64,000 nucleotides of DNA from Pseudo-nitzschia pungens (Eukaryota; Bacillariophyta; Bacillariophyceae; Bacillariales; Bacillariaceae), in contig CM074763.1 in assembly GCA_037355855.1 (NCBI GenBank), forward strand, positions 3,968,001 through 4,032,000, in the 5' to 3' direction. Position 1 is the first letter of the stretch. The number at the start of each line of letters is the position of its first letter. The notes under the pieces were generated by a model. It did no database searches. It had not been told where the DNA came from and saw only the letters and a list, made by a program, of their open reading frames with translations. The translations under genes and the position numbers were made by a program. Below, piece by piece: positions 31,225 to 40,080 of the stretch.

Positions 31225-32321
31225 TAGTTCCCCAATGATTAGGTGAAGTTTGTATGTGGTTCGATAGTATAGAATTGGAGTTGAGTAGTATCGGTTGAAG
31301 ATATATGCTTGTTTGGAGAACTGGTTGAAGATGATAAATATCTGTTTGGAGTATTCTGAAGATATATGGAAATGTAGATCGAAGAAGGTTCTTTGTGATA
31401 GTGAAGGAATCGTAGATTTGTTTCTTGTTCGCGAGAAGGGGCGTAAAGACATGGTAAAAATAGAAAAAGAGTCGAAGAAAATTCTTTTCCTCCCCCAACC
31501 GTGATGCACCTCTCGGGGTAGTGGAGCTGATTTTGTAAATTAGGTTGATTTGAAATCGATTGATCGTTGTCGAAATCAGTTGCTCTTGGTAGGCATAAAA
31601 ACACCTCCTGTTGTAATGGGAGTTAGGTAGGTGAAAAGCCGAGCGTTGGATGTGTTATTCTTATTGCAACGTCTGCGATTGTATGTAAAAGCAGAGAAGG
31701 GGACGCATAGTTAGTATGGAATCACATTCTTGATGCGCTCGCGGTTTGCCGTATACTTTGTCCGGTCTTTTGTTTTGGGTGTTATTTTCAGCAGGCTACT
31801 GGAGGTTCGACTTTTGTAACTCCAGAGCACCTCTGTGGGTTTTGAATATTGTTTTTGTGGGATTGCTCTCTTATTTTTGGAGCTCCCTGTGGGCTATTTG
31901 TTTGTCCGGAACAAGGTTGGCCTTGTTATTGCTGCTGTGCCCTTTATTTTGTTTGCGTCTGTACCCTTATCGATATCGATATCGATATATGATTCGATTC
32001 GATTGTTTGATTCGTTTGGCATAAGCGTCTATACCCTTGCAATTGGTTCGCGTCCGAACCTTTTGCGTTATTTATTTGCCATTGAATCTGTTTATTGTTT
32101 TTATTTGGTTGATTGTTGTTGCCGTCACTTTGGATCGGTCTTGAGCGCTTTGATTTAGTTCGAACATTTTGTGTGCAACAGGGCTCATCTCTGTAGGTTC
32201 CTTCCCCTTCTGGGAGTTCTCCTCCATGCGTCTTCCCAGTCAGCAGTGCTGTACTGGCATTCAGGTCCAGTGGAGCTGAAGGCACGGTGCTGGATTCGTG
32301 ATCCGTATATTGTTATTATGG

Positions 32322-33347
32322 CTATGGTTGCCATGTAAGGCTGCCGTCAAAGTTTCTTTCGACGCGGCCGCCATGTTCCATGCAATAGGATTCTACTGCT
32401 TGCCTGATATGGGCTTGGAAGGTTTCGTTGGTGGAAGCATCAGTGCCGCCATTTTCATTGCCAGGAGCCGAAGCAGTACTGTTGTTGCTGCTATTGCTCT
32501 TATTTCTTTTGGAATATTTATTTCTTGGACATTCAGACCAATCATGATCATGGCCTGCAATTCTGCAAGGGTTGTTGTACTTGCGCTTGCTGGTATTGCT
32601 GTTGCTCGCTTGTTCTTCTTCGTCTTCAGATTCAGCGTTGCTGTCACTGTCCGAATGAGAGCTGTTATTGTTGTCAGAGTCAAATGGATTATCAATGGAT
32701 TGCTTGCTGAGTCTGTCCAGAGAGCTCATGTGATCGATTATAAACTGGATGGTGGTTTGTGGTCGGATTCCTCTGTGGATTCTACAGTAGTCTTCGATCC
32801 ACTCAGTTGGAAAGCTGTGGAGCAGGATAGTCATCTGTTGTAGTTGGTTTAGATCAGCTGCAAAGCCTTGTAGTTTGGCAGTGTATTTGAAGAGCTGTTC
32901 CATTCGGTTTGCATGGTCTTTGCATGATACGTTGCTGGATTTCTTGCATTCGGCGCTTCGAAGATAAGTATGCATAATATCCTTGGCATCTTCGGCGCTG
33001 CAATATTCTTTGATGAAGGATGAAATTGCTCGCGTGTATCCATTTCTTGTAGTTGGATAATCACGTTGGCTTCTTGTTAAGGCTCTCCACTTGGTTTGGG
33101 CACCGACGCAGAGGCATCGGCCAAAGTATTTGATATATTTGGTTACTGATAGATCAAGATCTTCTGCTGCATTTAGAAAGGCTTCTTCTGTATGCAGGAG
33201 TTCTTCTAAATCGACGTTCGTGAATAGAGGGACTTTGACGCTGTCTTCTTGGTCTTCGTTATAAACTGTTAGAGTAACCAGTTTCGGATTGGAGCTGTCA
33301 AAGGTTCTCTTGTAAGGGATTGGAGGATCTCTGTAAAGTCCCGCCAT
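32322..33347 (-). CDS. TR-GAG2 Gag protein (341 aa)
   Basis: Starts MAGLYRDPPI at 33347. Roughly 60% similar to TR-GAG1 Gag by eye, with the same order: N-terminal region, HANRMEQLFKYTAKLQG block, HMSSLDRLSKQS, acidic Ser/Asn/Asp linker, CRIAGHDHDWSEC zinc motif (C-x4-H-x-H-x4-C), and the VERNFDGSLTWQP end. Open throughout. That two diverged copies both keep an intact frame argues that Gag has been maintained during the family's spread. Confidence 0.85.
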   Translation of the reverse strand: MAGLYRDPPIPYKRTFDSSNPKLVTLTVYNEDQEDSVKVPLFTNVDLEELLHTEEAFLNAAEDLDLSVTKYIKYFGRCLCVGAQTKWRALTRSQRDYPTTRNGYTRAISSFIKEYCSAEDAKDIMHTYLRSAECKKSSNVSCKDHANRMEQLFKYTAKLQGFAADLNQLQQMTILLHSFPTEWIEDYCRIHRGIRPQTTIQFIIDHMSSLDRLSKQSIDNPFDSDNNNSSHSDSDSNAESEDEEEQASNSNTSKRKYNNPCRIAGHDHDWSECPRNKYSKRNKSNSSNNSTASAPGNENGGTDASTNETFQAHIRQAVESYCMEHGGRVERNFDGSLTWQP

Positions 33348-33728
33348 GGTTGATTCTTTGAAGCGTTCAATCGATTCAAAGCGTTAGATTGATTCGGTGT
33401 TAGATTGATTCGGTGTTCGATCGATTCAGTGTTTGATCGATCGTATTGGAGGTTGCGATTGATCGGAGATTTGTATTGCTTGTAGAGCGTTCGATCGATT
33501 CGGTGTTAGATCGATTGTGTCGGTTGTTTCGTAGATATTGATCGTTTTGTTCGATCGGTTCCTGTTTCGGAGGTTTTTGTTTCGATTGTTCGTAGACTTC
33601 GATCGACGTTGTTTCTTTTTGCTTGTCAGGGTATCGATGTATCCCTGTTGTTTTGGATAAAGGATGTTTTGAATTCAGTACTGAGTTCCTGTCTGTCTTC
33701 TACTTTAAAAGATAAACAGTAATTACTG
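33348..33728 (-). promoter_or_regulatory. TR-GAG2 leader with GATCGATTC repeats
   Basis: Eight or so degenerate copies of GATTGATTCGGTGTT / CGATCGATTC. The CAGTAATTACTG palindrome adjoins the LTR at 33717-33728, as in TR-GAG1. Confidence 0.6.
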
Positions 33729-34054
33729 TGTTACACGTTAAGGTAGAAATACATGATAGGAGTATTTTAATGATGAATGATTAATAAATTGTGTTATGAA
33801 AGAGAATGGTTGAATACTTTACGAGATGGGAATGATTCCTTGAGTATGGATGAACGATCGAATAATGATATATTATTTGGTGGGCATAATATCAATAATC
33901 GTTGATTCATGGGAATCTTTGTTTATCTTGATATTTGAATAATATTCAGTATATGTACATGAATATTATTTATATATTCTTGTGTATTGGAGCACATGCG
34001 GGATTCAATAATCATTTAGAGCCTCTCGTAGGGTACCTACGTCAACATGTCACA
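33729..34054 (-). repeat. TR-GAG2 LTR (5' LTR in element orientation)
   Basis: 326 bp, one transition from its partner. Confidence 0.95.
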
Positions 34055-34170
34055 ACCCCATGCCTGTCACGCAACTTGATGAGGCCACCTGGACTAAGAT
34101 CATTCACCCAGCTCTTGTTCCTGTGCTGAATAAAGCAGGGATGTCACGGACATTTCCTAGACATGTGTTC

Positions 34171-34246
34171 GTAAATGTGTGTAGAAATCTACGTATTTTT
34201 AGTACTGGAACATCGGAACGTCGGACAAAATGCGCTTCGCGCAAAT
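34171..34246 (-). repeat. Inverted 76-bp copy of the LINE 5' end inside LINE-B ORF2
   Basis: Read on the minus strand it contains GCGCATTTTGTCCGACGTTC, CGATGTTCCAGTACT and ACGTAGATTTCTACACA, the first bases of LINE-A and LINE-B. It replaces 229 bp of ORF2 (LINE-A 22215-22443) and keeps the frame open. Confidence 0.8.
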
Positions 34247-36825
34247 TGTGGAAGTTTTTCTCTGTTCACCCTGTGAGCTTGTTTGAAGACTTCCCAGATC
34301 TTCCTCTGCTACGCTCCAATGACTGTTATCTCATGCGGGCCTTTGTCAACGCTGGCTTCAGAGGTGCTGACTTGTCCCTCTTGAATCACATTCGAATGTC
34401 ACTCAAGGCTATTTCCCTTGCTGATATTTGTACTCCAGATGGGAAAAGACTCTCACCCATGGCCTTCCAGCTGACATCCTCCAACCACTTGAGAGATCAT
34501 CTTGACTGGCCTAGATGTCCTCCATCTTGGCCTCCAGCAGCAAAGCGCTTATCGATTAAGGCTCTTCAGACCTGTTTTCTTCCCCCCTGTCCACCCCCTG
34601 CAGCCAGGGCACTGGCTCCTTCTTTTCACCTTGGGCATTGGCTCTCTCCCCAGACAGCTTCTCTTTGGCCTTGGTTCATGTCTTTATCCACCAACAGAAT
34701 ATTCTTCAAAACTTCTACTGGCTGGATTGTGAGCACCTCCCAAGGCAGGGGCAGATACAGGGTCACTTCTGAACTTATTTCTGACAAACCAGCCTGTGCT
34801 GATGTGCTTGTCTGCCCTGTTATTTGTGGACAAGTTGTACGCGTGGTTGGGTCCTCAGCCTTTGTTTCCGAACCTCCTGACATGGATCCTCTGGAGTACA
34901 ATCCATTTGATTCTCTTCCAGACTCCCCAGTAGATGCCTTTGATTCACTCTGTGCGTCTCCAAGGGTACTTCTCCACAAATATTCCCTACCACAGGCTGG
35001 CTGTCAGCACCTTGTTGATGCTATTGAGAGTGGTACTGCCAGTGCTGTATGTGATGGTTCATTTGATCCGGACCTTCTCAGAGGAACTTCTGCTTTCATT
35101 CTATCACCCAATTCCTCCACCAAGACTGCTTCATTGTTCCTCACAGGCTATAATTTTGTCAGTGGGCCCCCTGAGGACCAATCATCCTACCGGAGTGAAC
35201 TGGCAGGCATCATTGGGGTTCTCACCTGTTGCACTGCTCTGGTGAGTCTTTTTGACATTGCTTCGGGCTCTATCACCCTTGCTCTGGATGGTGACACAGC
35301 TCTCAAACAGGCTCAGGGATCCTGGCCCTTGGTTATTTCCCAGAAGTCTTTTGATTATGTTTATGTCATCAGAAACATGATTTCTGCCCTGCCAATCTCT
35401 GTGCACTTTCAGTGGGTTCAGGGCCATCAAGCTGGAATCTTTCTTGATTGGTGGGCCCTTCGCAATCATCAGGTTGACAGCATGGCAAAGGCATTTCTCT
35501 CTGTCCATAGAGCTTCTGCCCATCACTATCCCAGACTTGTGTTTGAGCCCTGGGCTTTTTCTCTCAATGGACGCAAATGTTCAAGGTTTGATCAGAATGC
35601 TTTGCATGTTGCCATTTCGGGTCCTCCTCTTCTTCAATACTGGCAGACCCACCATGATATCCCCATTCCACAACCTGTTTTGAGTTCCATCCATTGGTGT
35701 GCCCATCAGTCTGCTTTCAAGCGTTTACCTCCTGGCATGCAAAGGTGGTTTGTCAAATTTGCTTCTGGATGCATTGGTGTTGGCAACCAACTCCTTCACT
35801 ACCAGTATCAGGATCACTCCAGGTGCCCATTGTGTGATGCAGACAACGAGAAGGTTTCTCATGTGCTCTCCTGCAAGGACACTGGGGCAGTTCAGCACAG
35901 TGTGTCTGTCTTCATGGGACCACTGCAGAAGAGGCTTGAAGTTGAACAAACTGATCCATCATTGGCTGTTGCCATTGTGGATCTCCTCACCAGAGTTCGG
36001 AAGGGCCAGAGAATTTATCCATCATCCTACTCACTTGCAATTGCTTCTGCTGTCAGAGCACAGAGGACAATTGGTTTGCACAACTGGCTCCTTGGTAGGT
36101 GGTCTCCTCGCTGGTACCAAATCCAGGCTGACTACTACTCCCACATTGGAAGCAAGCGCTCCCCCAGACGTTGGGCTACAGCTATCATCCATCAGTTCTT
36201 TCTTACCTCCTGGGATCTTTGGACCTATAGGAATGAACGACTCCATGGTCCTGGGGGTACCCTTGATGCTGAACAACACCAATCTCTTGATGCTTCCATT
36301 ACCTCTGAATTGGCCATTGGTGCAGCTGGTGCACTCCCCCAGTCACACTCCCTTTTGCAAACCCCTTTCCAAGTCCTACAGGGTTACACCCTGACTGCCA
36401 AGAGGCAGTGGCTTGCAACCATCCACCTTGCCAGGAAGCAGTATGCAGCACCTGTCCAACCAGTGCAGCCATACCAACGAGAGGCTGCTCTCCTAAGAGC
36501 CTGGCTTACTGGACCTCAGGGTGCTTCCACTTTGTACTTTGGTTTTGTCTTCTGTTCCTGTTTCTCATCCTGTCATATAACTTTTGATACTGGATCTTAT
36601 CCTAATATCCACATTCCCATCTCACTTTCTCTCAAGTCCCTATTTTGTGGGACTTGTATGTCTTTTTCCCTGCTTGATGTTCAAGGTTTGTTTGAAAATT
36701 TGTCGTTCTGCCACTTGGGGTCCTGACTCTTCGATGGAGGCGACGTTAAAGTCTGGTTACAGACTGAGTAATTTAGTTTCACCTTTGGTGATTAAAGTTA
36801 TTTAAATAAGTATATTATTATTATC

Positions 36826-36841
36826 GATATTGCTTCTGGCT
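36826..36841. repeat. Target-site duplication of LINE-B, right copy
   Basis: GATATTGCTTCTGGCT, identical to 23451-23466. Confidence 0.95.
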
Positions 36842-38091
36842 CTATCACCATTGCTCTGGATGGTGACACAGCTCTCAAACAGGCTCAGGGATCATGGCCA
36901 TTGGTTATTTCCCAGAAGTCTTTTGATTATGTTTATGTCATCAGAAACATGATTTCTGCCCTGCCAATCTCTGTGCACTTTCAGTGGGTTCAGGGCCATC
37001 AAGCTGGAATCTTTCTTGATTGGTGGGCCCTTCGCAATCATCAGGTTGACAGCATGGCAAAGGCATTTCTCTCTGTCCATAGAGCTTCTGCCCATCACTA
37101 TCCCAGACTTGTGTTTGAGCCCTGGGCTTTTTCTCTCAATGGATGCAAGTGTTCAAGGTTTGATCAAAATGCTTTGCATGTTGCCATTTCTGGTCCTCCT
37201 CTTCTTCAATATTGGCAAACCCACCATGATATTCCCATTCCACAACCTGTTTTGAGTTCCATCCATTGGTGTGCCCATCTGTCTGCCTTCAAGCGTCTAC
37301 CTCCTGGCATGCAAAGGTGGTTTGTCAAATTTGCTTCTGGCAGTATTGGTGTTGGCAACCAGCTACTTCACTACCAGTATCAGGATCACTCCAGGTGTCC
37401 CTTGTGTGATGCAGACAACGAGAAGGTTTCTCATGTGCTCTCCTGCAAGGATACTGGGGCTGTCAGGCACAGTGTGTTTGCCTTCATGGGACCCCTGCAG
37501 AAGAGGCTTGAAGTTGAACAAACTGATCCATCATTGGTTGTTGCCATTGTGGATCTTCTCACCAGAGTTCGGAAGGGCCAGAACATTTATCCATCATCCT
37601 ACTCACTTGCAATTGCGTCTGCTGTCAGAGCACAGAGGACAATTGGTTGGCAAAACTGGATCCTTGGTAGGTGGTCACCTCGCTGGTATCAAATCCAGGC
37701 TGACTACTACTCCCACATTGGAAGCAAGCGCTCTCCCAAACGTTGGGCTACAGCTATCATCCATCAGTTCTTTCTTACCTCCTGGGATCTTTGGACTTAT
37801 AGGAATGAACGACTCCATGGTCCTGGGGGTACCCTTGATGCTGAACAACACCAATCTCTTGATGCTTCCATTACCTCTGAATTGGCCATTGGTGCAGCTG
37901 GTGCACTCCCCCAGTCACACTCCCTTTTGCAAACCCCTTTCCAAGTCCTACAAGGTTACACCCTGACTGCCAAGAGGCAGTGGCTTGCAACCATCCACCT
38001 TGCCAGGAAGCAGTATGCAGCACCTGTCCAACCAGTGCAGCCATATCAACGCGAGGCTGCTCTCCTCAGAGCCTGGCTTACTGGACCTTAG
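36842..38091 (+). CDS. LINE-A ORF2, segment 3 (rest of RNase H, zinc finger, C-terminus)
   Basis: Completes the Ser codon cut at 23466 and stays in frame to TAG 38089-38091; the three segments total 1944 codons plus stop. It holds the third RNase H acidic motif (LDGDTALKQ), the NHQVDSMAK motif with the last Asp, and a CX2CX8HX3C zinc finger CPLCDADNEKVSHVLSC at about 37396-37446, a motif common near the C-terminus of LINE ORF2 proteins. The remainder is a Trp-rich region (FFLTSWDLWTYRNERLHG). Confidence 0.9.
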
Positions 38092-38397
38092 GGTTGATTA
38101 CACTTTGTACCTTGGTTTTGTCTTCTGTTCCTGCTTCTCATCCTGTCCCATACCTTGTGATACTGGATCCCATCCCACTATCTGCCTTCCCCTCTCATTT
38201 TCTTTCGAGTCCCTACTGTGTGGGACTTGTATGTCTTTTTCCCTGCTTGATGTTCAAGGTTTGTTTGAAAAATTTGTCGTTCTACCACTTGGGGTCCTGA
38301 CTCTATGATGGAGGCGACGTTAAAGTCTGGTTACAGACTGAGTAATTTAGTTTCACCTTTGGTGATTAAAGTTATTTAAATACGTATATTATTATTA
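38092..38397 (+). promoter_or_regulatory. LINE-A 3' UTR with two terminal hairpins
   Basis: AGTCTG-GTTA-CAGACT (38324-38339) and TCACC-TTT-GGTGA (38353-38365) lie just before the ATT-repeat tail. Both are kept in all LINE 3' ends of the window. In the old copy at 60026-60127 the second hairpin changes its first pair from T-A to C-G. Such 3' hairpins are the signal that the reverse transcriptase recognises in stringent LINEs; that role is inferred here. Confidence 0.7.
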
Positions 38398-38417
38398 TTA
38401 CAGAAGCTGAATGTTCA
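38398..38417. repeat. Target-site duplication of LINE-A, right copy
   Basis: TTACAGAAGCTGAATGTTCA, identical to 9646-9665. Confidence 0.95.
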
Positions 38418-39401
38418 AATGCTTCTGTTAAAAGAAGAGTGCTGAGACTCTGGACTAAGTACATGAATGAGACGTCTGTTCCAACATTGATTGCTCTATT
38501 CTCTAAAGCGCTGGCGCTCTCCCCTATGCCCTCCTGCAGAGGGAACAGTGACAGTGGAAATACTATCTGTAATTGCTGCCAAAACTGTAAATGCCAATAC
38601 AAAAGTCCAACCACAACCTCCAGCAGCACCAATGGCAACAAGAAGAGAGCAATTGACGGTGACAGCAACAAGGGCGAGACAGAGACAGAGGACGTTTTGC
38701 CACTAACTGATTTGAAGAAGCCAAGGAGGAACCATTCCCAGTTGATGTATCACATGACAATCAATCTGAAGGAGAGGGAGAGGACAGAAGAGGACTATCT
38801 TGTTGCAGCAAAGATTTATAAGGAGCAGCTTGGACCAAAGCATATCTTGCTGGAGCAGGCATGCCATCAAGCAAACAGAATCCATGCAACTGATATTAAG
38901 ATGAACACTCTGAAATGGCGCTTGACCCAAAGCAACAAGGGGCTTACCACTGGACCCCGGGGAAGACCATCAAGCATCCCTCTGGAAGAGGAGGAGGTGC
39001 TGGTTACAGCAATGGAAACATCTTTTCTTCTTTGCTCTGCTGGAATGAAACAGAAACCCAATCGGAAGAAGGCTGTGGAGGATTTAGAAGCATACCTTGC
39101 AAGAGGTCCTTGTTCTTTGAAAGATTTCAATACTCAATACAGGTGCTTGCAGCCTAAGTTTGTTCATAGCATTGAAGTGAGCAAGTCCAACTCACAGCTG
39201 GAGGAGAGACGAGCTCTGTGGACTACTTACAATATGATTAACGAGTGGTTTAGCAACTTGAAATCACTGTTACTGGGAAAGGGATTTGCTCGTCTACCAA
39301 CGCAGATCAAACGGTTCGACGGACATGCAGGGGAGCTTGTATTCTTGCCCCGTCAACTGCACTGTATCCTCATGCCATACCCCGGGTCTACTAGTGATTA
39401 G
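38418..39401 (+). pseudogene. Transposase-like gene, 3' part, interrupted by LINE-A
   Basis: Continues the frame begun at 9447 and ends at TAG 39401. Features: a CNCCQNCKCQY Cys cluster, a charged linker, then NTLKWRLTQSNKGL…GPRGRPSSIPLEEEEVLV, which looks like the helix-turn-helix plus RGRP…EEE linker of pogo/CENP-B-type DNA-binding proteins. After it comes LARGPCSLKDFNTQYRCLQP and a WFSNLKSLLLG segment resembling the second DNA-binding half. No DDE catalytic domain follows; the frame ends near the start of the gypsy fragments. It could be the N-terminal half of a pogo-like transposase or a domesticated DNA-binding protein. Assignment is by eye and weak. Confidence 0.5.
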
Positions 39402-40080
39402 AATAGTAGTGATATGCAAATTGTGAGCTTTATCAATTAGTCTATTGCTATCGGATCTAGAAGCCATCTCCTTGTTGGTGATACGGAGACTCGCTGATTC
39501 CAATCTTATTTTTATTCCAGTCCCAAGTGTACTCGTGACTGTGTTCCGGTGCACGGCATGCTCCTCCATGGTACTGTTACAATTTAATGCTATCCCTGCA
39601 ATAATAGGGATGGACTCTCCTGATGTTAACTCGGTCGGTTGCAAAGGGAGCAGTTTCAATAGTTACAGTTCCATTATCATGGGCCTTGAGCACCTTGTAA
39701 GGCCCTTGCCGTGGGAAGGATAGTTTTGGAATAATGCCCTTCCTTTCCAGGGTGACATAGTCTCCTTCCTTATAGGCATGGGGGATCCTCTTCTGGTTCT
39801 CCCTGATATTGCTCTTGTGGATGCTTTTCTGCTTCTTTGCTTGGATTGCTTTCCAGTCCACTGGGAAATTCACAGGCATAAACATATCCCTTCCAAACAC
39901 CAGTTGTGCTGGAGAGTACCCCAGAGTGGTGTGGATGGCGCTCATGATAGCATATGCTGCCTTGGTGGTGAATTCCTCAAAGGTGTCCTTCTTGTGGAGG
40001 TCTCTGTTCTCCAGGTTAAAGGACAGCAAGCAATCCTTCAGCACTTGGTGGATCCTCTACAATACAGCATTGGATAGGGG
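39402..40080 (-). pseudogene. Ty3/gypsy integrase fragment
   Basis: The minus-strand frame 39577-40044 carries the C-terminal half of a gypsy integrase: KAAYAIMSAIHTTLGYSPAQ, LVFGRDMFMPVNF, then the chromatin-side GPY/F-type module (FPRQGPYKVLKAHDNGTV). A TAG (about 40049) interrupts the frame upstream, and the catalytic DD(35)E part is only partly present. The 3' extension 39402-39576 is in another frame. The fragment faces the protease/RT fragment that begins at 40081, so the element has been rearranged. Confidence 0.8.

Larger units (their letters stand above)
30899..34054 (-). mobile_element. TR-GAG2: second gag-only LTR retrotransposon, different subfamily
   Basis: 3156 bp with 326-bp LTRs (30899-31224, 33729-34054) that differ at one CpG position. 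Gag is on the minus strand; no pol domain is present. It is clearly diverged from TR-GAG1 in the LTR and Gag but collinear throughout, including the palindrome beside the LTR and the non-coding post-gag region. It inserted in ORF2 of LINE-B, so it is younger than LINE-B. Confidence 0.93.
28041..36726 (+). pseudogene. LINE-B ORF2, multiply disrupted
   Basis: Runs in frame from 28041 to 29033 (endonuclease up to the SDH motif). A 434-bp deletion relative to LINE-A (19867-20300) then shifts the frame, removing the SDHRLLW end. It continues to 29957 in a second frame, is replaced by LINE-C for the 568 bp that include the FVDD catalytic box, resumes at about 30596, is split by TR-GAG2, and continues 34060-36726. 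The normal TAG stop of LINE-A (38089) is CAG here, extending the frame by about 58 codons into the 3' UTR. RNase H and the CPLCDADNEKVSH zinc finger are intact. Confidence 0.9.
23467..36825 (+). mobile_element. LINE-B: second full-length LINE, inserted in LINE-A ORF2
   Basis: Bounded by a 16-bp duplication. The 5' end (ACAATTTTGCAACGCG) matches the LINE-A 5' end; the 3' end is AAGTATATTATTATTAT. It has a 1.7 kb 5' UTR, an intact ORF1 and a broken ORF2. ORF2 damage: a 434-bp deletion at 29033/29034, loss of 568 bp replaced by LINE-C, insertion of TR-GAG2, a 229-bp deletion replaced by 76 bp at 34171-34246, a TGA in place of CGA near 30692, and loss of the normal stop. It retains the duplication, so it arrived intact or nearly so and decayed afterwards. 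Confidence 0.92.
9666..38397 (+). mobile_element. LINE-A: full-length non-LTR retrotransposon carrying nested insertions
   Basis: Bounded by the 20-bp duplication 9646-9665 / 38398-38417. It starts with CAATTTTCGC and ends with a TATATTATTATTATT tail. After removing TR-GAG1 with its extra duplication (3105 bp) and LINE-B with its extra duplication, about 12.25 kb remain: a 2.93 kb 5' UTR, ORF1 (12599-15784), ORF2 (15777-16044, 19150-23466, 36842-38091) and a 0.3 kb 3' UTR with two hairpins. Both frames are unbroken once the insertions are ignored. The domain order endonuclease, reverse transcriptase, RNase H, CCHC resembles I-group elements; the exact clade needs a phylogeny. Confidence 0.93.

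Noticed and set aside
32040..32065. GGTTCGCGTCCGAACC as part of a tRNA T-arm
   Set aside because: It is a simple palindrome inside TR-GAG2; no acceptor, D-arm or anticodon arm can be placed around it.
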